This document shows, in pieces, positions 28,311 to 40,142 of a DNA stretch of 64,000 bases. Numbering within the stretch: position 1 is the stretch's first letter; every line of letters starts with the position of its first letter. Source of the DNA: Isoetes taiwanensis. Taxonomy: Eukaryota; Streptophyta; Lycopodiopsida; Isoetales; Isoetaceae. Position numbers and translations under genes: made by a program. The stretch is from the NCBI GenBank assembly GCA_021234155.1, contig JAJEKV010000015.1, forward strand, positions 12,462,304-12,526,303, given 5' to 3'. Below the pieces are notes generated by a model. The model saw nothing but the letters and a program-made list of their open reading frames with translations, searched no databases and was not told the DNA's origin.

Positions 28311-30199
28311 TTTCGGGGACATTCCTGAGATGTCAGCATGGCTCTGCGCTCCGCACTCATCCTGTTTGCATCTCAGGAATGTCCCCAGACATTCCTTTAT
28401 ACAAAACCATGTTTCGTCTATTGGGTTGAATACTCCAAATATTTTGTGATATCCTTAGAATGATGCTTTTTATACAAGTCATTTGATGGTTTTTTCTCCT
28501 TGTGAGGATGTTTGGCTTTTGGTTTTTATTATGTATTTTTATATTTCTGCTTATGTACACGTCAATTTTACGTGTGAAACTAAATGTTTTTTACCTATTA
28601 ATAACCGGCAATAACGGGGAGGGAGTTTTACCTTATACAAATTTTACTTCCATTTTGTATGTTCTTGGCTATGGCATAGAGTGCCAATCTGATTGGTGGC
28701 ATATTCGAGCTATAGCCAGTTGTATCCTGTTGGGTTACAGCCTTTTCTTTCAAACAAATCTGGTTGTAGAATCTAATCAAATGTGGAAGAAAAAAGTCCT
28801 TTGCCCAATATGATGTAAAAATAGGCTTATAGTCTCAATGAGAAAGCAGCTCTCTATATGATCATGTTGTTCATACGTTTCAAACATCAAAGAGTTACTA
28901 CATGCTCCTGAAGAATGTCTCCTGCTCTGGGGTCTCCATCACTTACTAGAGAATGTATGGCGGTTCAAAACAACTAAACTTCATAAAAACAGCCACTGTC
29001 TCAAACACAATTTGAACTGCAGGTCCTCTTCACATTACTAAAAATCATGATTTTCGTTCACTCTTAAATAGATAATTGACCAATAGAAGATCATAAAACA
29101 AGCTGTTATAAATGCAAAATACATTTCCTCCATTGTCATCACTTTAGATGCGTCTCACCGATCACAATTGAAATCCCTACAGTTATGAAAATATTTCGAG
29201 TAAAGCTAAAGCCCTTAAAATAAGATTGATGGGTTCTTGCTGCCCACTAACAAAAATCTAACAAGGTTGAATTTTCTAGAGGATGGGTCAAGATAACTAA
29301 AATAAACTTGATTGCTCGCTTGCAAGAACAAAGTCAACTTAAATACCTTAGGTCGCCTGGATAAGAGCTGCACATTTTGCCGGGGCGTAGCCTGCTCACA
29401 CAATTCCCACTGCTCTTTCTGCGAAGATTTGATCTCCTCCAATCACCGCAATACCACCCCCGATAAATAAAATTCCAAGGGCCCGTCTTCGCTCTTTACT
29501 CAAAGCGCCCATATTCAAAAAAACCCAATTCAAATCAAACACACGATTCTCGTAAGAAAATCATATTAAGTTCGGGAAAGGGGCTTGTTGGACTGACATA
29601 GCTACAAAAATAGAGATGGAAACGCCTAGAGGGAAAAAAAAACGCAGCAAAAATAGAGATGGAATGGAAACACTGCGGAAGAACGAGCCAATACAAATTC
29701 TCATTCTCTCTAACGCCAGCATAACTTCCAACGCCTCTGAACACGCTGGAATTTTCATGTATTTTCTTTACCGTAGATGAAATCAAACGGTTAAAATAGC
29801 TTTCACTTGCACAAAAATCCCACTTGGCGGCAACGTGGACACTCTAAAATTGCTTCAAAGTGTCAACTTGTGTTTGTGCAAACGTGCGAACAATTAAGGG
29901 CGATGGGGGCCAAGACTATACAAATCATATGGCACAATTCGCAGCCTGTGTTGTCTCTCAATTTCCATGTACCCACATCCTTGCTTGCCACCGGTGGTGC
30001 AGATAACGGCATCGAGGCAGGACTTCTTTCATCCTTGCGGTAAAAGTTAGTGTACTAGTTATTAACTGGGAAAGGCTGGATTTTATTTTGCATTTTGAAG
30101 CAAGAAAAGTAGTGGAAATGCTAGAGAATCCTAATCATGTTTTGATGATTTTATGCAAATGTAGTCGTCCGATGCTCAGTATTGCATATTTGTTCTAAC
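28311..30199. repeat. Tandem segmental duplication, right (deleted) copy
   Basis: Matches 24365-25000 then 27063-28309. The intervening 2,062 bp (25001-27062) are replaced by six bases, tagaga (28947-28952). The pattern of tandem duplication plus deletion with filler suggests end-joining repair. Confidence 0.92.
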
Positions 30200-30414
30200 G
30201 TTAGACTGTAGTTTTGCAGTTATGGTCACTGTCACAACAAGACCCAAGGGTGTTTTCCGAAGCCAATCTTTCTTATCATAGTGCAGCAGTCAACATTGTG
30301 AGGTTTTCTCCATCAGGTATACACCCATGTATACCCATATGAGTTTGGGTATAAGTTGTGCCTGCGCTAATACGCTTTTTCTGTCAGGGCAAGAACTTGC
30401 TTCTGGAGCAGATG
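29903..30414 (+). CDS. FAS2: Chromatin assembly factor 1 p60 subunit (FAS2), N-terminal exons
   Basis: Three exons: 29903-30016, 30220-30316 and 30388-30414 (27 nt), which join in frame. Family hallmarks of the N-terminal WD40 repeats are present: TIQIIWHNSQPVLSLNFH, LLATGGADNGIE, then LSYHSAAVNIVRFSPSG and ELASGADG. CAF-1 p60 is a seven-bladed WD40 protein that deposits H3-H4 on replicating DNA. Joining exon 1 to exon 2 in phase 0 needs a GC donor (GAG|GCAGGA) with acceptor TGCAG at 30219. The next GT (after 30039) gives the wrong phase. I found no later WD40 exons before 35 kb, so the gene is either interrupted by a very long intron or truncated. The first-exon region is duplicated upstream. 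Confidence 0.75.
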
Positions 30415-30695
30415 GTAAGAACTGAGTAATGCCTTACATAAGTCCATTTTTTATGGTATTAGGATGAAGGTTTTCTTATCGCTACTCGCCATAAAACATG
30501 AGGTGAGCTGCTTTTATGGAGGCCTATCCAAAGTAAACAACACTCCATTATGGAAGGTTATTAAGACACTGCGGTGAGCTCCAACAACCATACAAAGATC
30601 CTACTGGCCAATATTTGGCATCTATAAGCTGTGACCTGCGGCATATATTCATGTAAATCTGCATCAAGCAAAAGCAAAGGTCAAGAAAAAAAAAC

Positions 30696-30750
30696 ACATT
30701 AGGGCAGATTTGGGGTCTCAAAATGGCCTCCTATCAGCCATTCCACGTCA
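30696..30750 (+). repeat. Inverted repeat, left arm
   Basis: Shares attagggcagatttggggtc, tcaaaatggcc and ttccacgtca, with small gaps, with the reverse complement of 34598-34659, about 3.9 kb away. Confidence 0.8.
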
Positions 30751-31396
30751 TATTTCCGCTCCTTTTTTCCCATGCCACCTAGGATACCAAAATCTCATCA
30801 TTACAGATTTACTTGGAATATTCTCCCGGAATAAGGGGGATCGCGCATTCATGGCGCCATATATATTTAATTCTGTTGGTTGTCAGACAGACTGATGCAA
30901 CACGTGTCTCTTGGTTTGTCAGATACCAAGCGTGCGCGTCACCGATTCTTGCGCTATTTCATTTAGAGGCCATGGCCATACAAGCTTCCCGCCTTCCACA
31001 TTTCAAAATTTGAATGTGTAGGTTGAAGCTTTGTATCAGACTTTCATTTCGAGGCGCAAGCGGCATGCTTATTTATGGGTGGTTCACATGGAGAAGTTTA
31101 GGCCCTCCGCTAAGTTCTAGCGAGTCGACCTCGATTAAAAATTATTTTGCATCAGCCTACATAAGTTGGATCTTCGCGGGGCTGATTTTCCAAAAACGGG
31201 GCTGAATTTTTTTGCCTCGGCCCAAGTTCGGCGAGGTTTTAAGCCGGTAACCGCGGTTTTATCCATGTGAACCCAGCATTAACCGAGATCTTTACTTCAT
31301 CCCAATACAGGATTCCCACCCCCTACAATTCGAAATTTGAATTTGCTTAATGTATAAAAGCATGGATTGTAGGAGAATGGACTTTTCGATTTCCAT

Positions 31397-31753
31397 ATGC
31401 ACGTTGCAAATTTCAAAAAATCGAGGTTAGTATGGGACGTTAAAAAGCTCACCGCGGCGAATTATCTTTGGGGCATACAAATTGTACACCTTCATTTCGC
31501 GCCGTGCGATCCACGCAGTATGGAATCTCCAAATGATGTGTGGATAAGGATCCAACTGACTCACGAATATGCTCCAGTCTTCAATCGCAAAAAAGGAGGT
31601 CTAAAAAATAAGAACTTAGACCTCGACCTATTGCGTCTTGCAGGCTCAAAAAGTGTCGACATTTGGGCAGATGGCAGTTTATATCCATTGGATCCGTTGA
31701 GTGGCAAGAACGTCATTTCGGGACGTTTCAAGTTTAGTCCGATTTTGTGGTGA
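31397..31753 (+). CDS. Unrecognised 118-codon ORF
   Basis: ATG-started, with a balanced composition that looks protein-like (LVWDVKKLTAANYLWG, then RLAGSKSVDIWADGSLYPL). It ends at a TGA at 31751. No domain recognised and no obvious introns. It could be a transposon fragment or a chance ORF. Confidence 0.25.
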   Translation: MHVANFKKSRLVWDVKKLTAANYLWGIQIVHLHFAPCDPRSMESPNDVWIRIQLTHEYAPVFNRKKGGLKNKNLDLDLLRLAGSKSVDIWADGSLYPLDPLSGKNVISGRFKFSPILW

Positions 31754-32192
31754 CGGTAACTCTGGCCTCCTGGGATATTGTGAGAGATTGAGAGAGGATG
31801 AAGGCATTCAGAATCGAATACAGTTCCTTGAGATGAGCTGCTTCCAATAAGGAAGGGGAAATGTCCGTGAATATGCTAATAAATGACATTATACTTTGCA
31901 ATGCGAAGGGTTTATATAATCCTTGAAGTACAAAGGTTATGGTGTTTGTGTTTAGATACCTCTAATACAAGAAGTCTTTGACTACTTTTCACAATAGATT
32001 CCTTTAAAAATCTATTGCTATTTAAATTATAGCGAAAATGAGTCTTGAAACTCTTTAAGTAGTAGAAGAACTCTTTGACTAGTTATCCATTTGATGACCA
32101 TTTTTTAAGAAAATATGATATGTGACATTCTTATATGCAAACATTCATAAAATTTATGAACATTGAAGGTCAAAGCCATCCTTGTTTAAAGA

Positions 32193-33077
32193 GGATCATA
32201 TGATCGCGAAATCTTCATCTTGTAGAAGTAATTGCATATAAGAAATTAAGCACGGTGTGATCTTTTATTAAAAATAAATAGAAACACAAATATTGAACTT
32301 GCAACTTAGCGTAAACAAATAGTATTTTAATAAACCAACACTTTACATACTAACACTTTACACTTTAAATATGATATTTCTTTCTTTCCTTTTACTTGAA
32401 AGCTATTTTTTTTTTCAAGATGGATCGAATAATACATATACAAAAAAAAGGGACACACTAAATTCGCATGGTGTGATCCACTTTCTTATTTGTTGTCAAA
32501 TTAAAATTAAACACAAGTACTCATTCCTATTTGTATCTAAAATGCTTTACCACTCTTAAGTACATAAGTCATTATCCCTTTTCAAAGAGCATATTATTTT
32601 TCAAGAAGGATCACACCAAGCGAATAGTACATATGCAACAAAAATGGAACACACTAAATTCGCATCGTGTGATCCACTTTCTTATTTGTTGTCAAATTAA
32701 AATTAAACACAAGTACCCCTTCTCATTTAATGTTTTACCACCCTAAGTGCATAAAGTTATTAGTCCTTTTCAAAGAGCATATCTTTTTTTAAGAAGGGTC
32801 ACATCAAGCATCCTATTTGCATCTAAAATACTTTACCAACTCTAGTAGTACATAAAGTTATTAGCCTTTTTCAAAAAGCAAACACTTTATCAATAAATGA
32901 GCACGTCACATATCCACACTTAACTTCAAATAAGACACATATATATTTCTTTTATTAAAAGATAATCAAAGTAATTTTACTATAGGAAGTCATCTTTTTC
33001 CAAAAAAAGATCACACCAAAGCGAATTTTGTATAAGCTAAAAGGTTGGAATATACTAAATTAAGCATGGTGTGATCC
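32193..33077. repeat. Array of inverted-repeat (hairpin) units, period about 190-230 bp
   Basis: Units at 32193-32262, 32422-32479, 32608-32675, 32796 (left arm only) and 33009-33077. Typical arms are ggatcacaccaagcgaat and attcgcatggtgtgatcc, which are reverse complements with one mismatch, separated by about 32 A/T-rich bases. The DNA between units is also repeated (actttcttatttgttgtcaa, tttcaaagagcatat, ctttaccactct). A related lone unit is at 33773-33840. Confidence 0.85.
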
Positions 33078-33772
33078 ACTTTCTTGTTTGTTGTCAATAG
33101 ATAATAACACCAAGTCCCTCATCAATAGTCTCCCATTTGCATATAAAATATGTATCATTCCAAGTTATATTATGTTTTATGAACTAAACTTTTTCAAAGA
33201 GGGTCCCAAAGCAAAATACAAACACTTAATCAATAAGCCTACACTTTACCAACAACCAAAGCTTTATTAAATAAGATTTTTATGTTATTTTATCAAACCT
33301 AACAATGTTTCCATATGTGACACTTTGAGTTAACTGATCCAAAGGCTCATGAAAGCGACATTTTATACAATATATCTTTGGAGCTTTTGTGTCGTGGCAT
33401 TAGTAAACACCTCTAATGGAGCAAATATTTTGTAACTCATTTTTTCAACAACCCTGGATGCACGTCTTATCAAACATTTCTTCATTGCAAGGACACCATT
33501 CTCATAAGGCTTGCACAATTCGTTTAAAAGAGGTCATGGGACGACTTTCAAGCTCGGCTCCCACAACTTTACAACGTAAAACTAGATGCCCATTGTCCTG
33601 AATGTATATCTTGGAAAAGTATGTCTCTTATGTCCATACGTTAGACAACAACGAGGCTAGTAATGCTTTTCCCTAGTCTCAAATCCCCGACATCTGATAA
33701 ATATAGCCCAAAGAAAAATATTTGATTCAGTAAGTGAATATAAATCAAGAAGAGGGAAGAAAAAAGAAGCAA

Positions 33773-33840
33773 GGATCACATGACGCGAAATCTCGCTACA
33801 CATTTACAAAGTGCATATGCATTTTCGCATGGTGTGATCC
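33773..33840. repeat. Outlying hairpin unit of the same family
   Basis: ggatcacatgacgcgaaat pairs with attttcgcatggtgtgatcc across a 68-bp unit, 0.7 kb to the right of the array. Confidence 0.8.
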
Positions 33841-35970
33841 ATGTATTATTGAGGGTGCAAATTTGCAAATATCCTCCTCTTCAAATCCCTTCCCCCCCCT
33901 CCCTTCCCTTTTTTTTTTGCAATATACTATCCATAGCATTTATTTTGAACCCTATAGTTCTACCTATTCATTGCGTATGAATGTCGCTCCGGCGATGTAA
34001 CTCCATAGTCACCCTTCGTTAAGGATAGCATTCTCACCCACGAGCCTATGGATAGATATCCTTCCACCGTCAGATCGATCGGTCGTTGAATTGTAAGAAT
34101 GAATGGCAGGGAGCAATACGATGAACGGGAAGAGCTGAAAAGTAGGAAAACTTCAGAATAAAAATTTGGGTAGTAAAAACATGGCATGTAACGTACGTTT
34201 GCTTGTCCGCACATCGCCTCGCCGTTGTTGCTTAACTCTATGCTCGCCCCGCAAAAACACAGACACTATTGGAGACTTGGATTCCAAATGAAGAGTGAAG
34301 ATGGAGAGGATGCACGTAGCGGCGCTAACGTGAACAATAGAAATCTTGGTGCCAAAATTTGATAAGGTGGTTGGTGCATGTGGGCATGTGCACAGTAGGC
34401 GGGAAAAGTAGCCATTATTTTGGTCCGCGATACGATTTTCGAAAAATGCGGGCCATTAATGTGGTTGCAATGAATGCACAAACACGTCCTATGAAATTTC
34501 GCCATGTGGATGCCAAGTAAGCCTGCTCCTCTTTCTACTTGCCAACTAATACTGACTTTGGAAAAAAATGCGCAAACATCATTGGTCGCGAGAAACATGA
34601 CGTGGAATACTGGCATCCAAGATATGGGCCATTTTGAGACCCCAAATCCACCCTAATGTTCACATGCCAACATATTCTTGTGAAAACTGAGGCTGGAGCA
34701 CTGGATACAACTGAAAAGTTAATTGACGATGGCTTCATGACAAAGGTTTATATTTAGATAGTTAGGTCTCATTTAAGTTAAAACAATTTTATGTGCGTTT
34801 GCTTCTTTTTCCCTTATTCTACGACATGTTAACTGGTATGTTATGAATTGTAGGCCGCTCCTCTGAAATATCACTTGTTTCATGATGAAAACATGCCATC
34901 CTTCTTCCGTCGGCTAGCATGGTCTCCTGATGGTTCCTGGGTCTAAATACATACATTTAATCTGCCCGCCACTATGTCACTGCACTGTCAATTATGACAA
35001 CCATAAGCATTCCTTCCACCATGAAACAATGCCTGAAATGTAAAATCTTCAGCATTAAAATGTAGCTTATAGCATTTGGAATATTGCTCTGTAGATAACC
35101 TTCTTTGTACGTGAATATTATATCTGAGGCCAAAACTAAAAACATACGCAAATGCAGCCTTCTATAAGCAATCATGCAGAATCACAATGTTTTCCTTTGC
35201 TTTTATGATCTAAAATTTTAATGATTTTGACAAAACATATATCATTGTCTAAGCTTAGAGAGTATAAGAAGACCTCACTGTGCGGACACTGTAAAAAAAT
35301 AAAAATTCATGTATCATCAAAGAGAAAAGGCAAAGCACTCACCAATCCAAAATGAAGATTTCATGCAGCTATAATTCCATTATTTCTTCTTCGCCACAAT
35401 GACGACTTTTATAAAGCCTACACTGTACTATGTCTCTTATTGCTTGATAGAACCAATTCTTCAGAAACTATCACGAATTGGAATAGCAACTTCTGTATCA
35501 GACTGAACTATACGATTTCAAACCTTTTGATGAAACGACCTCCATTAAAAACTCCACAAACAAACTAATGAGCAACCGAAATGCAAAATATTTAGCTGTT
35601 GCCTGCAAACAAAATAAGCTGTCTGAAATTTTTGACATGGAGCAGAAAACATGGGAACAAAAATCACAAGGCTTTATGTGCACATATTCACTTGGTTTGC
35701 TGACCTCAAATATTCATGCTTGTAGATCAATAGAACTTCTTTGTAAACTGTAAATCGAATAGTAAACCCTGTTTCTAAATCCGCGCTTAATAAGGGCCAG
35801 AATGATCAAATTCATTTATTTGCTTGCGGCATGCTTCCTAAATTGATTTTTGACTGGAGTTTTCAAGTGGCCGTAGCCTTCTACTTGTGCTTTTATGCCC
35901 AAGCCGGAAATTGAGGCCAATACCTGGTTTCTAAGCGCCATAGCCGAATCCAAAAGAGAATTCCAAGAAA
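33841..35970. other. Gene-poor A/T-rich region
   Basis: No gene recognised apart from the repeat arm at 34598-34659. Confidence 0.45.
34598..34659 (-). repeat. Inverted repeat, right arm
   Basis: Reverse complement of the 30696-30750 region. No target duplication was seen outside the two arms. Confidence 0.8.
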
Positions 35971-36387
35971 CTAGATCTCGCTCCGGCATTCCTGGAACAG
36001 CTCAATCACATTATGGAGCTGGTATGGTTGGGCGTAAGCAACAATTGCAGCATTCCTTGAAACAATATCTTTCAATGGCATTTTCTGAAATAAGTTAATT
36101 GCATCATGTAGGCGTCCATGCTGAATATACACATTAACCATAATATTCCATGAAAAAACATTACGACAATCCATGCTTTCAAAAATCTCCTTTGCATCCT
36201 CCAAAGCTCCACATTTTTCATACATTTGAATTAGAACGTCTGCCACATATCCACCTATTTGATGGCCATTTTCAGTGATGAGATGGTCAATGCGCTTACC
36301 TTCAGTCAGATCTTTACGATCTGCACATCTCTGCAATAAGGATGCAATGAATGGGACATCTAGAGGACCTTGTTCCCCTGCTTCCAT
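35971..36387 (-). pseudogene. Truncated pentatricopeptide repeat (PPR) protein gene
   Basis: 138 codons from ATG 36387. PLS-type PPR landmarks are ASLLQRCADRKDL, YVADVLIQMYEKCGALEDA, VFSWNIMVNVYIQHGRLHDA and DIVSRNAAIVAY, about three repeats. Normal PLS proteins have many more repeats and an E/DYW tail, while this ends at a stop after LFQECRSEI. Sequence just downstream no longer reads as PPR. PPR proteins bind organellar RNA in a sequence-specific way. This copy is probably a non-functional fragment, in keeping with the intronless duplicates common in seed-free plants. Confidence 0.8.
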
Positions 36388-36537
36388 GTCCCAGGTTTTA
36401 AGATTGTCGGATGTACATGCTGAATGCACGCATTGCAAGGAAACAGTCAGGGAACTAAGAATCGATCACATAAGGAAAACATTCAGCAAAACAAAATGCT
36501 GTTTCTCTCTAAACATAAAAAGCCCTCGGAACACTAA

Positions 36538-37294
36538 TTAACTTCGAGGCTTTAGCCTATGTAAAGCTGCACCTTCCAGAACTTTCATATTCCATTGAAG
36601 TTCATCTCCATGCAATTTAAATTCTAAGATATCACCAAGTCGTAAGCCAAACAATTTTTTGAAAGCATTCCAACCATGGCTGAGACAATGCTTGCTTTTT
36701 TTGCTTGCTAACCCTGCTTTCTGATCACCAGGTCCGATAATTACCACAGTGGATCCTTTGGGAGGATTTCGCCACCTATCTTCTTGTTCTAGTATCTAAG
36801 CAAAAAGAAAGGAGTAGTAATTCAAAACATTTATAATACTTGAAAGCAAAAGATAATACAGCAGTACCAGGCCTCTGTTGAAGTTAGCTTTCAGGAGAGG
36901 AACACGGAATGCTTTCTTTGATACTGGTTCTTCTTCATCAGATAAATCATCATCAGTAACAAAAACGTCATTCTCGGCATCCACATCCACATGCACAGGA
37001 AAATCCTTGTTAATATCACGCCCAACTTTTTTATTTGTATTAGCAGGTACATTGTCGCTAGGAGCCAAGTTCCCAATTACCAAGAGGTTTTACCGCGATA
37101 AGTCCCATCAAGAGCTCTTGCTGTCAAGTTTGTGCCGTTATTTGATGTGAAACACAGAAGAGCAGTGCCATCAGTTATGTTGTTTTCGCGCAAAAAAAGC
37201 TCCCATCCTTCAGCGAAGAAGATTCTTTTGCCCACTGATACCGTGAAGACATAATAATTTTTTCGATTGAACCAACAAAGTTGATTTCTTTATC
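36538..37294 (-). CDS. B3-domain protein, C-terminal exons
   Basis: Three exons with agreeing phases: one ending at 37094 (first part near 37294), 36868-37025 and 36538-36795 with the stop. The first exon carries the second half of a B3 fold (VGKRIFFAEGWELFLRENN, TDGTALLCF). The middle exon is an acidic linker (VDVDAENDVFVTDDDLSDEE). The last exon shows GWNAFKKLFGLRLGDILEFKL, the GW-F-L-GD core of a second B3 domain. B3 proteins are plant-specific DNA-binding factors; the two-domain layout with an acidic linker resembles the REM group. Upstream exons are uncertain. The 36868-37025 acceptor (AAAAAAG|TT) is weak but restores the phase. Confidence 0.65.
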
Positions 37295-37309
37295 CGGTGC
37301 TCATCGCAA

Positions 37310-38970
37310 CTCCCTCCAGCTCCTACAGCATGCTTAAAACGTCAGTGATCACAAGGAGATAGAATAACATAAAGAAATACAACCGTTTCTTATCAACAAT
37401 TCGCCAAATTTGACGTCGACCAGAAACACAGTCGCCATCAACAAACTTCTGTGCTTTACAGTGTCGGATTGATTAGGTGGGAGAGCAATTCAGTTAAGAG
37501 AAAGCAGAGTAAACAAAGGAACAGAGGAATCAAGCAGTCTGATTTAATATCCTATTATAATTATTACATATCTAATCATCCCCTGTCATTTTTAATGACT
37601 GACGATGCCTTCTTACATAAATATTCCATTTAATATTTGCCTATGAATATTATGTATTAAATCAATCTAAGATTATATAGATGGCATGCATGTAATTGAA
37701 CTGAATTCATTTAGAATTCTAACAATTGCGGGTTTACATCCAGGGGGGGCATGGCTTTCTAAGACTCATACAATATGTGAATTCAGAGGAAAGGAGAACA
37801 AACTACTTATTGCTTAGAAAATGAACTACATAAAGAAATAAGAATTGGATAGACAAAATATCTCTAGCAACAATCTTCGAAACATACCATTGTCGTATGA
37901 GAAATGACGATTTAAACAACATATGTGTTTATTTGACTGAGTCAGACACCAACTATCTCCATAGAAGAAGCCAACTTGGGATATGGATTCAAACGTCTAT
38001 TCTCTAAAATGAAGGCAATACACAAAAGAGACCATAATTTTTAATCTATGCAAGATGAATTCGTAAATTTGAAGGTATTAGTTATCCCATGTGACGCCTG
38101 ATATGTTTGTTGCAAGGTGTACTAATGTGGTGAATCATATCCTACATCTGGTGAATCATGTCGTGACATGTGGTGCATGTGGTGAATTATGTGGTGAATG
38201 ATATCACCATTTAAACCCTAAAAATTTGACATTCCTTCGCACTTTTGCAAATTTCCCAAGCTCTGCATCACGGCCCTGTGATTCAGCCTCCTTCCTTCAT
38301 GAAAAGTACCCAATGGATCCTATCTGCCATGAAGTTGCCATGTCAGATAACCTTTCTGCTGATCCGGAATTCACTGCTTATGGTGATTGTTGTGAAACTA
38401 TCACTTCAACCTAACAGAAAGACAGCTCTCTAGATACAAATCGATGTACTACAATCATGCCATCATGGGGGTATGTAACCTACGGAATTAACCATAAACG
38501 ATTAATTTAGCCATGCTAAATTAATAAGGGTTTAATTAAAGGTTAATTACCTAATTAAGTTAATTAAGCTAATTAATTCATTAGTTAGGAGACACCTAGC
38601 CAAACTCGATTGCCCAAAATGAGGGTGCTAATTTAAAGCAGCAAAGTAGATCCCTATCCCAATTTTCCCCAAATCGAACCAAGGAACAGGAGCAGTTGAG
38701 CGCCAACTCTATTCAAGCATGGAGATTCCGTGCCACCAAAATCCTTTTTAAATTTAGAGTAAGATCAGTTACTTATACATCTAAAATGTTGTGTGCACTG
38801 AAGAAATTTTGTCAAATATATCACCTCCTTATTGTGCACATTGGGCATTATTTCAAATCATCACAACAAAGCTAAAGGCCAGATAATACTGTTTCTAACT
38901 AGTTTCATAGACTTGTTGGTATGGGAAACTCGAACATTTCTTAGAGAATGGACTGGATAAATACATAAGA
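37310..38970. other. Region upstream of the B3 exons
   Basis: May hold 5' exons of the B3 gene (an ATG-led minus-strand piece, ATVFLVDVKFGELLIRNG, ends near 37382), but this is not secure. 38100-38215 has short ggtgaatcatgt repeats, and 38500-38600 is rich in ttaatta. Confidence 0.4.
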
Positions 38971-38974
38971 ATTG

Positions 38975-39420
38975 GACGAACATGTCTATTTGTTTACAGT
39001 CATAGTATCAGCTGCAGGGAGAAGTGCAACAATAGCTGCTTCTATTAAATCATCTGAGATTTGCAAAGCATTTATTATTCACAAGTTAGATGAATCGGTT
39101 GCAAATGTTGCGGACCCAAACTTAGTAACATTGGTGTCGTCCGTAGGTGAGATTTGACAGTCAGACACTGTGACATTTGATTTGTTTTGCACAACAACAT
39201 GTATCGAAAAGGCACGGGAATTCTTATACTCGACAGACATTCTTTGTACACCAACCTTGCGTAAGAAGAAAGCATTCTTGATCATATGCGACGTCTTGAA
39301 ACGAGATATTATTCTCAAGATTCCATAGCTGAGGATGACCAAATAATTCACACAAGCGGTCTTGGCGGAAATAACTTCATTCACAGCTATGATCACCCGA
39401 CTTTGCCTTGCAACTCTATG
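38975..39420 (+). pseudogene. Helitron helicase fragment, inverted relative to the main Helitron
   Basis: Plus-strand peptides match the 43.9-44.3 kb helicase: AAGRSATIAASIKSSEI, AFIIHKLDESV, ADPNLVTLVSSVGE, then ETRYYSQDSIAEDDQIIHTS and FIHSYDHPTLP. Frameshifts and stops occur after VGEI. It covers only the part after the Walker B region. Confidence 0.85.
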
Positions 39421-40142
39421 CGAACTTGATGCCCTGCGAACATAAGGTAGAAAACATTCATAAAACAAAAAACTAAGATCCCATATCATGAAATCATTCC
39501 ATACAAAAAGGCAACTATCATAATGTGTTTAAGTGTTTAAAATGTTTAAATGATTTGTTAAACAACTAAATATCATTCAAACCCCCCTTTGTGCTGGCAT
39601 CCTAATACTTGTGTATGCATATAGAATACCCAATAGACCCATTGCTCACTATGATACAATAACCAGATATCCATTATAAAAACTGAGAATATATGCCAAA
39701 TAGTTAATGAAATGTAAAGAATATGTAGAGATTTGAAGTTGTGAAATCACATAGAGGCACGAGATCGCTATATTTTTCTATCCTATATTACATCAAATCC
39801 CTGGCCAGAACTTGTATCCATACAATATCTTTATTGCAGCATATACTCAGTGTGAGTTCAATCTAAGGGAATACACCATCATAACTAGCATCTTTTTTAG
39901 AGTTTCCCACAGTTTCCCACGAAATACGCTTGAAATTGTATGCAACATATTTAACAGCTCTTACCACCAAACCACAGTGTTGCAATGGCCACGAAAATGC
40001 AAAATAAAAACAAACTCTTCACAAGTAATTCAGATGGAATTTGTATTTAAAGAAATTGCGCCTTCGCATATACAAAAACAAAGGTAAGACGTGCATGAAA
40101 CATTGAGAACGTCGCATGTGTAAGAGCTTCAAATCTACTAAC

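Larger units (their letters stand above)
30415..32192. other. Region after FAS2 exon 3
   Basis: No further FAS2 exon was found. It includes one arm of a distant inverted repeat (30696-30750) and an unrecognised ORF at 31397-31753. Confidence 0.45.

Noticed and set aside
24365-30199. The two similar blocks as LTRs of one element
   Set aside because: They are adjacent parts of a tandem duplication, differ by an internal deletion, have no LTR termini and contain host gene exons.
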